DNA from: Dokdonia sp. 4H-3-7-5
GTDB taxonomy: Bacteria; Bacteroidota; Bacteroidia; Flavobacteriales; Flavobacteriaceae
Direction: 5' to 3'
Assembly (NCBI RefSeq): GCF_000212355.1
Contig: NC_015496.1
Span: 3,132,001 to 3,196,000, forward strand
DNA: 64,000 nt
Shown here: positions 37,305-46,441 of the stretch, one piece after another
Layout of the letters: each line of letters starts with the position of its first letter
How positions within the stretch are numbered: the first letter of the stretch is position 1
Made by a program: the position numbers and the translations under genes
Notes under the pieces: generated by a model
Told to the model about the DNA's origin: nothing
What the model saw: the letters and a program-made list of their open reading frames with translations, nothing else
The model's database searches: none

Positions 37305-39374
37305 TTACTCAAAATCTGCATCTGAAACTCCTTCATTTACTTTGATCTCTGTAACATTAAACTCTATAGCTTGCGGGCCTAAAGACTGGCTCAATGTAAA
37401 TGGAAACATGATTCCTCCTACATCTTGATACTTGCTATAAACGATCGTAGTCTTGAAAGTTTGACCTTGTGCTTCTTGTACAGAAACTTCTTGAAGTTTA
37501 AGTCCAGTTTTTGCACTGTAATAAGCCATTTTACCTCCATCAACCTTTACAACATAAGCATCTTCACCATCTACTTTCTCCATACCTTCTAGAGTAGCTC
37601 CACCACTTAACCAGTTTACTTCTGGAAAAGGAGAAGATTCTGCTTTTACTTTTGCAATATCATCACCTTCTAGGTCTTTACGCTGTCCTTGTGCTACCAT
37701 ATAAGCGGTCTCACCATCTAGCACTTGCTTAGAAAGAGAATTACCTCCCATCATGATGTTCTGTACAAATTGCTCTTTGGTAGTTTTTTTAAGCTCAAAA
37801 TCTAACGTCATACCTTGCACAGTACCTTGTGCCTTGATATACACAGAGTTTACTGCAGCAATCTTATCTTTACCACCTATGGCAGCAATGTAAGATTCAA
37901 GCACTTTATTTACCGTTAAATCTGCAGGAAGTTCTTTCTTAAATTCTGGCTTTGCAATTGCTTTACCATATACATCATAGTATTTTACAGGTACAGCTTT
38001 ACCATTAATAACAACCTTATTGAGGTTATCAATTACTTCGCTACCTTTTCCAGTAACTACGATTCTAGCATTATCTCCTTTAAACAATTTACTTGCAGCA
38101 TTCTGCACGTCTTGTTGAGATACTTTATCAATATTAGAAAGGTAATTTTTGTAGAAATCCTTAGGAAGTCCTTTGCTCTCAATATTGTAAGCATAGTTTG
38201 CGATAGTTTGTGGACGCTCTAACGCTAGTACAAAATTACCTGTATACTTTGCCTTAGCATTTGCAAGCTCTTCGGCAGATACTGGCTCAGATCCCATGCG
38301 ATTAATCTCTTTTACAATCTCAACCACAGAGCTATCTGTAACTACGTTACGTACACTTGCTGTAGCGCTAAAACGTGTTACCGTTTTCTCGTTAGATCCT
38401 ATTCTAGAATAAGAACCGTAAGTATACCCTTTATCTTCACGTAAGTTGTTAAAAAGACGAGCTTCTCCACCACCACCTAAGATGTTGTTTGCAATCAATG
38501 CAGGAAAATAATCTGCATCAGTCATTTTTAATTCTACAGTGTTCTGAACAGCAATTTCTGACTGTACAGCGTTATCCATGTTAATGAAGTTTATTTCTGT
38601 AGTAGATGCATTTCCTTGCTCTGAGAATGGCGTTTCAGGAATGTTTCCTTTTTTCCAGCTCTTAAAGTTCTTCGTTACAATCTTCTTTACATTATCAAAA
38701 TCTACATCACCTATAATGATTAAATATCCATTATTAGGTCTGAAGTAATCTGAGTGAAACTTATTTACATCTGCAAGAGTTACATTGTTTACCGTTTCTT
38801 CTGTAGTAAATTCTCCATAAGGGTGATCTGCACCGTAAGCAAGAACGCTTTGTACACGACCTGCAATTGCACTTACACTTTTCTCATTAGATTTTAAACC
38901 TTCTATGAGACGCTCCTTTTCCTTGTCAAACTCTACTTGTGTAAAGTTAGGATTGATACCAGCATCTGCTGTAAGTTCTATAAGACGCTCAAAATACTTT
39001 GATAGTCCGCTAGCAAATGCACTTTGAGAACCAAAACCTATGTTTGCTCCTAAGTAATCTACTTCTTCCTCATAAACATCTTTTTCAATGTTTTTAGAAC
39101 CTTTACCCAGCATAGATGACGTAAGGGAAGCAACGCCTGCCTTATCTCCTTCTACAATAAGAGGATTATTCATCGTAAGTTGAATAGATACTCTAGGTAA
39201 CTTTTTATTCTCAACAACCATTACTTTAAGACCATTCTTGAGCTCAAAAGATGTTGGATCTTTTAAATTAATCTCAGGAGCCGGACCTGGCTTAGGTTGT
39301 ATGCTTCTGTCTACTTGTGCATAACCAGCAGTTGCTAGCATTAATAGTGCACCTAATATAATATGCTTTTTCAT
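37305..39374 (-). CDS. M16 family protein without zinc motif, with C-terminal LolA-like domain
   Basis: The protein has 689 residues with a signal peptide (cut near GYAQ). Two M16 (insulinase-like) halves follow, but the place of the HxxEH zinc motif is SLTSS (residues 83-87), so this subunit cannot bind zinc in the usual way. From about residue 490 there is a separate beta-rich domain of the kind seen in LolA/outer-membrane-lipoprotein-sorting or DUF4292-like proteins. It shares one base with the active M16 gene upstream. The two probably form a heterodimer, as in mitochondrial processing peptidase, acting in the periplasm. Confidence 0.88.
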   Translation of the reverse strand: MKKHIILGALLMLATAGYAQVDRSIQPKPGPAPEINLKDPTSFELKNGLKVMVVENKKLPRVSIQLTMNNPLIVEGDKAGVASLTSSMLGKGSKNIEKDVYEEEVDYLGANIGFGSQSAFASGLSKYFERLIELTADAGINPNFTQVEFDKEKERLIEGLKSNEKSVSAIAGRVQSVLAYGADHPYGEFTTEETVNNVTLADVNKFHSDYFRPNNGYLIIIGDVDFDNVKKIVTKNFKSWKKGNIPETPFSEQGNASTTEINFINMDNAVQSEIAVQNTVELKMTDADYFPALIANNILGGGGEARLFNNLREDKGYTYGSYSRIGSNEKTVTRFSATASVRNVVTDSSVVEIVKEINRMGSEPVSAEELANAKAKYTGNFVLALERPQTIANYAYNIESKGLPKDFYKNYLSNIDKVSQQDVQNAASKLFKGDNARIVVTGKGSEVIDNLNKVVINGKAVPVKYYDVYGKAIAKPEFKKELPADLTVNKVLESYIAAIGGKDKIAAVNSVYIKAQGTVQGMTLDFELKKTTKEQFVQNIMMGGNSLSKQVLDGETAYMVAQGQRKDLEGDDIAKVKAESSPFPEVNWLSGGATLEGMEKVDGEDAYVVKVDGGKMAYYSAKTGLKLQEVSVQEAQGQTFKTTIVYSKYQDVGGIMFPFTLSQSLGPQAIEFNVTEIKVNEGVSDADFE

Positions 39375-40693
39375 TAATTTTCTTTTTGAGATTCTGGTAA
39401 GTACTCTAATATTACACGCTCATTTTCTTTGAGGTACTTTATAGCAGCTGCTTTAATGTCCTCTCTTGTTATAGATCTGTAAATATCAATCTCTGTATTA
39501 ATAAGATTAGTATCATCATATAACATGTAGTTACGAGCAAGTGAATTTGCAATACCTTCTACACTACTGTTAGAATTTACAAAACGGTTTTCAAATTTAT
39601 TTTGAAGTTTTTGATAATCTCTTTCAGATATTAGCGTTGTTTGAAGTTTTACAATCTCCTCATCCATTTCTGTTATTAAATCTTCTAGAGAGTTTTCGCC
39701 TAGAGGTAACGCTCCTATTAAGTAAGAACCGTAATCTTCTTGAGCACCGCTAAAAGCAAATACTTGTAATGCTTTCTTCTGGTCATCTACAAGTTTCTTG
39801 TAAAGTCTAGAGCTTTTACCATCACTTAATACAGATGATACCATGTCTAACACATAAGCATCTTTTTCTGTTTGAGCGGGAGTTCTGTAAGCTAAGAATA
39901 TCGCAGGAATCTGGATGTTAGGATCATAAAACTTCTCTCTTACAGGTACCACAGGATCTTCTTTAAACGTGCTACGTGCAATATCCTTACCTCTTGGAAT
40001 AGGTGCAAAGTATTTATTAATCATCTCTTTAGTCTCTGCAAGATCAATATCTCCAGCTACAACTAAGACTGCGTTATTTGGCACATAATAGGTATCGCTA
40101 AATTTTTGAAAATCTTCTAGTGTTGCACTAGCAAGGTGATCAAGAGATCCTATTGTTGTCCAGCGATATGGATGCTTCTTAAAAAGCATCTTCCCTATTA
40201 CTTCTTGAAAACGTCCGTATGGCTGATTGTCCACTCGTAAACGTTTTTCTTCTTGCACTACTTCCTTTTGAGTATCTACGCCTATTTGATTGATGATTGG
40301 GTGTAATAAACGTTCAGATTCCATCCATAGACCTAATTCTAGGTTGTTAGAAGGAAATACTTCGTAATAATACGTTCTGTCTTGTGTCGTGTTTGCATTG
40401 TTTTGTCCTCCGTTTGAAGAAACTACCTTAAACCACTCACCACGTTCAATATTTTCTGTACCCTCAAAAAGTAAGTGTTCAAAAAAGTGAGCAAAACCAG
40501 TTTTACTTGGATCTTCATCTTTTGCACCTACGTGATACATTACAGATGTAGTTACTACTGGAGCGCCATTATCCTGATGAAGAATAACGTGCATTCCATT
40601 GTCAAGATCATACTCTTCAAAGCTAACCTCTTGAGCATTAAGCGCTACGCCACTTAATAAAAGAGCTGCTAAAGCATACATTTTCTTTTTCAT
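39374..40693 (-). CDS. M16 family zinc metallopeptidase, catalytic subunit
   Basis: This 439-residue protein has a signal peptide (MKKKMYALAALLLSGVALNA) and the inverted zinc motif H69-F-F-E-H73. A downstream VVQEEKRLRVDNQPYG segment supplies the third ligand Glu. M16 enzymes cut peptides in a closed chamber made of four homologous domains. This protein has two, so it needs the partner encoded by the overlapping downstream gene (37305-39374). It is probably periplasmic. The gene is divergent from the DUF4159 gene. Confidence 0.92.
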   Translation of the reverse strand: MKKKMYALAALLLSGVALNAQEVSFEEYDLDNGMHVILHQDNGAPVVTTSVMYHVGAKDEDPSKTGFAHFFEHLLFEGTENIERGEWFKVVSSNGGQNNANTTQDRTYYYEVFPSNNLELGLWMESERLLHPIINQIGVDTQKEVVQEEKRLRVDNQPYGRFQEVIGKMLFKKHPYRWTTIGSLDHLASATLEDFQKFSDTYYVPNNAVLVVAGDIDLAETKEMINKYFAPIPRGKDIARSTFKEDPVVPVREKFYDPNIQIPAIFLAYRTPAQTEKDAYVLDMVSSVLSDGKSSRLYKKLVDDQKKALQVFAFSGAQEDYGSYLIGALPLGENSLEDLITEMDEEIVKLQTTLISERDYQKLQNKFENRFVNSNSSVEGIANSLARNYMLYDDTNLINTEIDIYRSITREDIKAAAIKYLKENERVILEYLPESQKEN

Positions 40694-40931
40694 ATTAGAT
40701 TTTAAAGTTATTGTTAGTACGTAAGTCGCAACAAGATAAAATTGTTACAACTTTACGTAAGTAAATTTAAATACTCGTTTGATTAAACACAAGCCACTTG
40801 TATATATATTCCTACAATTTAGAATGATAATACCTAATCTACAGTACATTAGTATTCTGCTGCAACTTTCTTGTTAATTAGGACTTCCATCATTTTGGTA
40901 TTCACTATTTTTATTTTTTAAGAAAAACCTT

Positions 40932-41579
40932 ATGAAGCGTAGTATTCTCGCACTTGTTATCATGTTATTTATGTTCGCTTTCGCGAAAGCGCAAGATCTA
41001 GCAGTGCTTAAGTATAAAGGAGGTGGAGACTGGTATAGTAACCCAACAGCCCTACCTAATCTTATTACTTTTTGTAATAAAAACATCAACACGAAGATGA
41101 ATCCCGCTCCCGTATCTGTAGATGCTGGTAGTACAGATATTTTCCAATATCCCTTATTACACATGACTGGGCATGGTAATGTTCTCTTTACAGATAATGA
41201 TGTAGAAAACATGCGTAGCTACCTAATAAGCGGAGGTTTCTTGCACATTGATGATAATTACGGAATGGCTGAGTATTTACCTAAGGAACTTAAAAAGATC
41301 TTCCCAGAGCAAGAACTTACAGAACTTGCCGCTACTCATCCTATATTTTCTAGCGCATATAGATTTCCTAAAGGGCTACCTAAAATCCACGAGCATGATG
41401 GCAAACGACCACAGGCGCTAGGACTTTTTTATGAAGATAGACTTGTTGTGCTTTTCACTACAGAATCAGACTTAGGTGACGGCTGGGAAGATCCAGAAGT
41501 ACATGGAGACCCAGAAAGCGTACGCGAGAAAGCACTACAAATGGGTGCTAATATTGTTAAGTATGCTTTTGAGAATTAG
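40932..41579 (+). CDS. DUF4159 domain protein, secreted
   Basis: This 215-residue protein has a signal peptide, MKRSILALVIMLFMFAFAKAQ, with cleavage after AKA. The exact genome palindrome (40977-40990) encodes AFAKA, the signal-peptide cleavage region. The mature part has YKGGGDWYSNPTALPNL, LHMTGHGNV, RSYLISGGFLHIDDNYG and a glutamine-amidotransferase-like layout, as in DUF4159. The molecular function is unknown. Confidence 0.85.
   Translation: MKRSILALVIMLFMFAFAKAQDLAVLKYKGGGDWYSNPTALPNLITFCNKNINTKMNPAPVSVDAGSTDIFQYPLLHMTGHGNVLFTDNDVENMRSYLISGGFLHIDDNYGMAEYLPKELKKIFPEQELTELAATHPIFSSAYRFPKGLPKIHEHDGKRPQALGLFYEDRLVVLFTTESDLGDGWEDPEVHGDPESVREKALQMGANIVKYAFEN
40977..40990. repeat. Palindrome GCTTTCGCGAAAGC, inside a signal-peptide coding region
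   Basis: Exact 14-bp copy read as AFAKA in the DUF4159 gene. Confidence 0.95.
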
Positions 41580-41608
41580 ATTATATTTCTATTAAAAAAT
41601 TTAGACCT

Positions 41609-41944
41609 TTGAAATTATACTATTACTGTAATTCATGTAAAAAAGAAAATAGCTTTAATACTAAAGCTAGCAATCGTTTTGAATTACAAGAAGAACGCGG
41701 CAATCATATAAATGACAGATGTAATCATTGTGGAACCCAAGTTAAAAGAAGAGTTAATCGAGTTCACGCAAAACCCGATATAAAAATAGTTTCAATAGGT
41801 TTATTATTAGGTATAATATCGACTATATTTTTATGGAATCTTGGCTGGATAGCAACCCTAACATTTAGTATTCCTATTCTTGCATTTTCATATGCTAGTC
41901 AACAAGCGAATAATTTTAATAAAGTAATGGTAGACGATAAATAG
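41609..41944 (+). CDS. Small zinc-ribbon membrane protein
   Basis: A TTG at 41609 starts a 111-residue protein; no ATG is available before the first cysteine. Two pairs, CNSCKK (near residue 8) and CNHCGT (near 38), form a zinc-ribbon-like knuckle. Two membrane segments follow (about 60-75 and 78-93) with a short tail. I know no function. It lies 29 bp after the DUF4159 gene and 28 bp before the TrmH-like gene, same strand, so it may share a transcript. Confidence 0.72.
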   Translation: MKLYYYCNSCKKENSFNTKASNRFELQEERGNHINDRCNHCGTQVKRRVNRVHAKPDIKIVSIGLLLGIISTIFLWNLGWIATLTFSIPILAFSYASQQANNFNKVMVDDK

Positions 41945-41972
41945 TCGGCTACAAACCCTAATTACCTATACT

Positions 41973-42470
41973 GTGCAACTCGCCCATAATCATCACAAAC
42001 CATCCACTCACAATAAAGAGATTATCCTCGTCTGTGAGCATATGACTAGTCCTGCAAATGCTGGAAGTATTTTTAGGCTAGCAGATGCCTTTGGTGTAAA
42101 AGAAATTATTTTCTGCGGAAATCAACCAGATACAAGAAGTAGCCGCTTACGTAAAACAGCTAGAAACACAGAAAAGACAATACCTTTTCGCGTAAGCGAT
42201 ACTATAAAAAATACATTACAAGAACTACATGACCTTTCCTTTACTAGTATTGCCTTAGAAATCACATCAAATAGTAAACCGATGAGCACGGTAGATTTTT
42301 CTAGATTAGATAAAGTTGCTCTAATAATAGGTGCAGAAAACATAGGAATTACGGACGAAACACTGGAGCAATGCAATAACATAGCGCATATTACGATGTA
42401 TGGTATTAATAGTAGTATGAATGTAGCACAAGCTACAGGTATTGCTCTTTATGAACTTACAAGGTCATAA
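41973..42470 (+). CDS. TrmH/SpoU family RNA 2'-O-methyltransferase
   Basis: A GTG at 41973 is the likely start, giving 165 residues. The SPOUT fold is shown by HMTSPANAGSIFRLADAFG near residue 24, LIIGAENIGI in the middle, and the knot motif YGINSSMNVAQATGIALYEL at the end. It probably methylates a ribose in tRNA or rRNA; the target is unknown. The protein lacks the N-terminal substrate-binding domain of the larger SpoU proteins. Confidence 0.88.
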   Translation: MQLAHNHHKPSTHNKEIILVCEHMTSPANAGSIFRLADAFGVKEIIFCGNQPDTRSSRLRKTARNTEKTIPFRVSDTIKNTLQELHDLSFTSIALEITSNSKPMSTVDFSRLDKVALIIGAENIGITDETLEQCNNIAHITMYGINSSMNVAQATGIALYELTRS

Positions 42471-42492
42471 TTATAGTATCTTGCAGCCTCAA

Positions 42493-43590
42493 ATGAAACC
42501 ACTCAAAGCAAAAATAATAAGCATAGGTATATTACGAGCAATAGGCGTTGTAGTAGGCGTTCTCATGGTACTATGGTTGCTATATACCATTCAAAGTGTA
42601 ATCGTTTATCTTGCCGTAGCTGCGGTATTGTCACTAGTAGGAAGACCTATTGTGAAGTTTTTACGGTATTCACTTAAATTTAGCCCCACTTGGGCATCCG
42701 TAGTGACCATTCTCCTACTCATCATGATTATTATGGGAGTGCTCGCCTTGTTTATACCAGTGGTGATTGATCAGAGTCAGCATCTTAGTCAGATTAATTT
42801 TGATGATGTAAAGGTGAATATTAATCGATTGTACGGAGAGATTGCCGCCTACTTTGGTATTAATAAAATGACCATCATACAAGGTGTACAACAAGCCGAT
42901 TTTGTAAAGAATTTTGATTTTGGAATTATCCCAACCTTTCTAAATAGTATTCTAGGAAATCTAGGAGCTGCGGGTATAGGGATTTTTGCTATTATTTTTA
43001 TCACTTTTTTCTTTTTGAAAGACAATAGACTTCTAATAAATAGCTTGTTAGTATTTGCCAGGAGAGGTAATGAAGGTAAATTTTTACGTGTTTTTGAAAA
43101 GATTAAATACTTGCTATCTCGCTATTTCATAGGACTCATCATACAGGTGTTTACAATGTTTGTACTTTATGCGATTATCTTGCTTTCCTTTGGGATAGAC
43201 AATGCACTTGCAATTGCATTATTTTGTGCGGTATTAAACCTAGTTCCTTATATCGGTCCGCTGGTAGGTGGAGGTGTCATGTTATTACTTGTGACATCTA
43301 GTAATATCAATATGGATTTTAGAACTGTGATATTACCTAAGCTGTTTTGGATTTTTATATGCTATGGAGCTGCACAAATGGTAGATAATTTTATCATACA
43401 ACCATTCGTTTTTGGAAATAGTGTAAAATCACATCCCCTAGAGATATTTCTTGCAATCATTATTGCAGGATTACTATTTGGGGTATTCGGGATGATTCTT
43501 GCCGTACCTGTATATACTGCACTTAAAGTGATTTCTAAGGAATTTTTAAGTGAATACAAAATTGTTCAAAAACTTACACAAGATTTGTAA
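42493..43590 (+). CDS. AI-2E family transporter
   Basis: The ATG at 42493 (MKPLKAKIISIGILR) lies 22 nt after the previous stop. The 365-residue protein has about eight membrane segments in the AI-2E pattern, with the family signature LVPYIGPLVGGGVMLL and the later DNFIIQPFVFG and HPLEIFLAIIIAG. Members export small molecules or act as Na+/H+ antiporters; the substrate is unknown. It shares one base (TAATG) with the methyltransferase gene downstream. Confidence 0.9.
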   Translation: MKPLKAKIISIGILRAIGVVVGVLMVLWLLYTIQSVIVYLAVAAVLSLVGRPIVKFLRYSLKFSPTWASVVTILLLIMIIMGVLALFIPVVIDQSQHLSQINFDDVKVNINRLYGEIAAYFGINKMTIIQGVQQADFVKNFDFGIIPTFLNSILGNLGAAGIGIFAIIFITFFFLKDNRLLINSLLVFARRGNEGKFLRVFEKIKYLLSRYFIGLIIQVFTMFVLYAIILLSFGIDNALAIALFCAVLNLVPYIGPLVGGGVMLLLVTSSNINMDFRTVILPKLFWIFICYGAAQMVDNFIIQPFVFGNSVKSHPLEIFLAIIIAGLLFGVFGMILAVPVYTALKVISKEFLSEYKIVQKLTQDL

Positions 43591-44771
43591 TGAACACGAT
43601 GCTTTTAAAGCCAGAAGTGCTTGATTATTTGAAGCTTCATGAGCAAACACCACTACACTCATTCATTCTCAAAGGTAGTCCGTTCAAAGAAATAAGCGTT
43701 CAAGAACTAGCGCAACAGCTAGAAGGCAAACGTAAAGCAAAGGGTAAATTACCGCTATGGCATGAAACAGATGGGATTTTATTTCCACCTAAAATTAACC
43801 TAGAGCAAACCTCTTCACAAGCTACAGCTCGTTACAAAGCGAGTCTTATGGAAGGTAACCATATTGTTGATGGAACTGGTGGGTTTGGTATTGATGCATT
43901 TTACTTTGCTCAAATAGCAAAGCATGTTACGCACATTGAAATGAATGGTGAGCTTTCCGCTTTCGCGAAAAATAATGCGCAAACACTACAGCAATCTAAT
44001 ATTGATTTTATAGTAGGTGATTCCATAGAATTCTTTTCTAAAACTGAGCAGAAGTTCGATACCATTTTCTTAGACCCTGGAAGACGTACAGACGCAAAGG
44101 GAAAAGTATTTATGCTTAAAGACTGCCTACCTAATGTTCCTTTATATAAAAATCTATTACTCTCTAAGTGTGATAGCTTATGGATTAAAACTGCGCCATT
44201 ATTAGATATATCTGCAGGACTAGAAGAACTACAACATGTTGCCGAAATGCATATTGTTGCACTTAAAAACGAGGTAAAAGAAATACTGTGGAAGCTATCG
44301 CCTAAGAAAATGAGTATGCCTCAAGTTACCGTCGTTAACTTAGATACCGAAGATCCTACACTTACATTTGATTATACCGCAATTTTTGAGTCTACTCCCA
44401 CATATGCAGCGCCTCAAACATATCTATATGAGCCCAATGCTGCACTTATGAAAAGCGGAGCTTTTCATTGGGCTTGTGATTATTTTGAAGTAGATAAACT
44501 ACATGAGCACTCACATCTCTACACATCGGCAGAGTTAAAAGAATTTGCTGGAAGACGCTTTGAAATTTTAGAGGTACTACCCTACTCAAAGAAAGTAGCA
44601 AAAGAATTGCAAATCAATAAGGCAAATATCACTACCCGTAATTTTCCTATGAAGGTAGAAGATATACGCAAGAAGCTTAAGATTAAAGATGGAGGTTCTG
44701 TTTACTTATTTTTTACAACGCTTCAAGATGGAGCACTTGTGGTCATAAAATGTAACAAAGCCAACTTGTAG
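43590..44771 (+). CDS. Class I SAM methyltransferase with THUMP-like domain
   Basis: This 393-residue protein has the SAM-binding IVDGTGGFGIDAFYFA near residue 92 and the motif IV region FLDPGRRTDAKGKVFMLKDCLPNV. The C-terminal domain resembles the THUMP-like part of related proteins. It is common in Bacteroidota and may modify RNA or a protein; the substrate is not known. A near-copy of the genome palindrome at 43959-43970 encodes SAFAKNN. Confidence 0.82.
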   Translation: MNTMLLKPEVLDYLKLHEQTPLHSFILKGSPFKEISVQELAQQLEGKRKAKGKLPLWHETDGILFPPKINLEQTSSQATARYKASLMEGNHIVDGTGGFGIDAFYFAQIAKHVTHIEMNGELSAFAKNNAQTLQQSNIDFIVGDSIEFFSKTEQKFDTIFLDPGRRTDAKGKVFMLKDCLPNVPLYKNLLLSKCDSLWIKTAPLLDISAGLEELQHVAEMHIVALKNEVKEILWKLSPKKMSMPQVTVVNLDTEDPTLTFDYTAIFESTPTYAAPQTYLYEPNAALMKSGAFHWACDYFEVDKLHEHSHLYTSAELKEFAGRRFEILEVLPYSKKVAKELQINKANITTRNFPMKVEDIRKKLKIKDGGSVYLFFTTLQDGALVVIKCNKANL

Positions 44772-44777
44772 TTTTAC

Positions 44778-45017
44778 CTACTTCTTCTTAGGAGGCATCG
44801 GTCCACGCTTATGTATCACAAGACCATTTAAGAAATTACGTAAAAACTGATCGCCACACTCCATAAACTTAGGATGGTCAGGATTTCTAAAAATAGCCCC
44901 TAGTTCGCTCTTAGATACTTGAAATTCTACGAGCTTACAGATTTCAATGATTTCATCATCACGCAATTGAAGTGCTACTCGTAATTTTTTAAAGATATCG
45001 TTGTTTGTAAGAGCCAT
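44778..45017 (-). CDS. DUF1456 (YehS-like) single-repeat protein
   Basis: The ATG at 45017 gives MALTNNDIFKKLRVALQLRDDE, 79 residues. E. coli YehS has two tandem DUF1456 repeats; this one has a single repeat with FRNPDHPKFMECGDQFLRNFLNGLV, closest to the second YehS half, plus a basic PPKKK tail. Function unknown. It is convergent with the methyltransferase gene that ends at 44771. Confidence 0.82.
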   Translation of the reverse strand: MALTNNDIFKKLRVALQLRDDEIIEICKLVEFQVSKSELGAIFRNPDHPKFMECGDQFLRNFLNGLVIHKRGPMPPKKK

Positions 45018-45159
45018 ACTTGTCTGTTTTAAGCGCAAGTTACGAGATTAGACAGACAATCTTTACGGTATAAGAGAACTAAATTAGTTAAATAGCAATT
45101 TATAGCACTCAATTTTTTAATGATCAAATGCCTATATAATGGCGATTACAAGGGTTTTA

Positions 45160-45173
45160 GCTTTCGCGAAAGC
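45160..45173. repeat. Palindrome GCTTTCGCGAAAGC, upstream of csp
   Basis: Exact 14-bp copy, 40 bp upstream of the cold-shock gene's -33 box. Confidence 0.95.
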
Positions 45174-45212
45174 GTATAAAAAAACTATTTTAAAACTATT
45201 AACTGCAATTAA

Positions 45213-45242
45213 TTGTTTCTGTATTAAATAACTGTAAATTTG
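45213..45242 (+). promoter_or_regulatory. Promoter of the cold-shock gene
   Basis: TTG (45213-45215), 19 nt, then TAAATTTG (45235-45242), a very good match to the Bacteroidota consensus. It leaves a short 5' leader of roughly 20 nt. Confidence 0.78.
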
Positions 45243-45268
45243 CAACTTAACATATTTAAATTATTACA

Positions 45269-45463
45269 ATGCACAAAGGAACAGTAAAATTCTTCAACGA
45301 CACTAAAGGTTTTGGATTTATCAATGAAGAAGAAGCAAACCAAGAGCACTTCGTACACGTAACAGGACTTATCGACGAGGTAAGAGAAGGTGACGCTGTT
45401 GAGTTTGAATTAAAAGAAGGTAAAAAAGGATTAAATGCAGTAAACGTCAGAGTAATTGACTAA
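45269..45463 (+). CDS. Cold-shock domain protein (CspA family)
   Basis: This 64-residue protein is a single cold-shock domain. It has GTVKFFNDTKGFGFIN (RNP1-type KGFGFI) and EEHFVHVTG-like EHFVHVTGL (RNP2). It binds single-stranded RNA or DNA and acts as an RNA chaperone. It is monocistronic, with a strong promoter and a clean terminator. Confidence 0.95.
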   Translation: MHKGTVKFFNDTKGFGFINEEEANQEHFVHVTGLIDEVREGDAVEFELKEGKKGLNAVNVRVID

Positions 45464-45500
45464 GCACATATAACTTTTTAGTTCACTTTTATGAACTTGC

Positions 45501-45530
45501 AATGCCAGTCTTATGACTGGCATTTTTTTT
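45501..45530 (+). terminator. Terminator after csp
   Basis: Stem AATGCCAGTC with GACTGGCATT (45501-45510, 45515-45524), a TTAT loop and an eight-T run. Confidence 0.93.
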
Positions 45531-45559
45531 GTCCAATTATATAGTACTTTTGTAGCTCT

Positions 45560-46342
45560 ATGGAAGAAAGAAAACAAACACGCATAAATAAATATCTAAG
45601 TGAAGTGGGCTACTGCTCCCGCCGTGCTGCAGATAAATTGATTGAGCAAGGAAGAGTAACCATAAATGGTAGAATTCCAGAGATGGGAACAAAGATCTCG
45701 CAAGGTGACGAGGTTCACGTAAATGGCGAACTTATCTCTGCTCCTACAGAAAAGCCTGTTTATATCGCCTTTAACAAGCCTGTAGGTATCGTTTGCACGA
45801 CAGATACACGCGTAGAAAAGGATAATATCATTGATTACATTAATTATCCTAGTCGCATATTTCCTATAGGAAGACTAGATAAACCTTCTGAAGGTCTTAT
45901 CTTTTTAACTAATGACGGAGATATTGTAAATAAAATTTTACGCGCTCGTAACAATCACGAAAAAGAATACGAAGTGTGGGTAGATAGACCTATTACACCT
46001 TCTTTTATTCAACAGATGGGGAATGGCGTACCTATACTTGATACTGTAACACGTACCTGTCACGTAGAACAGTTAAGTAGATTTTCTTTTAAAATCATTC
46101 TTACTCAAGGACTCAATCGCCAGATACGCCGCATGTGTGAAGCACTTGATTATGAGGTTACACGTTTAAAGCGTAACAGGATTATGAATGTTTCACTAGA
46201 CGTGGAGGAAGGAAAATGGCGCTATATAACAGAAGAGGAAATGAAAGAAATCTATGTACTTGTAGCAGATTCTGAGAAAACACAGGCAGAAAAAGATGCC
46301 GAACCAAAATTTAAAGATTTAAGAAGTTCTAGAAATAGATAA
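45560..46342 (+). CDS. rluF: 23S rRNA pseudouridine synthase RluF-like
   Basis: This 260-residue protein has an N-terminal S4 domain ([20 protein letters not shown]) and a RsuA-family catalytic domain with [18 protein letters not shown] (catalytic Asp). RluF-like words follow: [27 protein letters not shown] and [18 protein letters not shown]. It isomerises a uridine in 23S rRNA (U2604 in E. coli). The tail is charged and variable. A TAnnTTTG box lies at 45545-45552, too close to the start for a standard leader. Confidence 0.9.
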   Translation: MEERKQTRINKYLSEVGYCSRRAADKLIEQGRVTINGRIPEMGTKISQGDEVHVNGELISAPTEKPVYIAFNKPVGIVCTTDTRVEKDNIIDYINYPSRIFPIGRLDKPSEGLIFLTNDGDIVNKILRARNNHEKEYEVWVDRPITPSFIQQMGNGVPILDTVTRTCHVEQLSRFSFKIILTQGLNRQIRRMCEALDYEVTRLKRNRIMNVSLDVEEGKWRYITEEEMKEIYVLVADSEKTQAEKDAEPKFKDLRSSRNR

Positions 46343-46354
46343 TATTTTAAATAC

Positions 46355-46368
46355 GCTTTCGCGAAAGC
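46355..46368. repeat. Palindrome GCTTTCGCGAAAGC, after rluF
   Basis: Exact 14-bp copy within an 18-bp palindrome, 13 nt after the rluF stop and before the terminator. Confidence 0.95.
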
Positions 46369-46391
46369 GTTATTTTAAAATCTAGAAAATA

Positions 46392-46425
46392 AAAAAGGCA
46401 AAGAATATATATTCTTTGCCTTTTT
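46392..46425. terminator. Bidirectional terminator between rluF and the small-protein gene
   Basis: Perfect 15-bp stem (46392-46406 with 46411-46425), 4-nt loop, with A and T runs on both sides. It serves rluF (+) and the 59-residue gene (-). Confidence 0.92.
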
Positions 46426-46441
46426 CTATAAAAGCCTTTTA

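Noticed and set aside
40874-41212. 112-codon frame opposite the DUF4159 gene start
   Set aside because: The plus-strand gene has a signal peptide and family motifs; the opposite frame has neither.
33931-46368. Palindrome copies as transcription terminators
   Set aside because: Several follow stop codons, but they have no T run, separate clear terminators lie beside them at 33960 and 46392, and many copies are inside genes.
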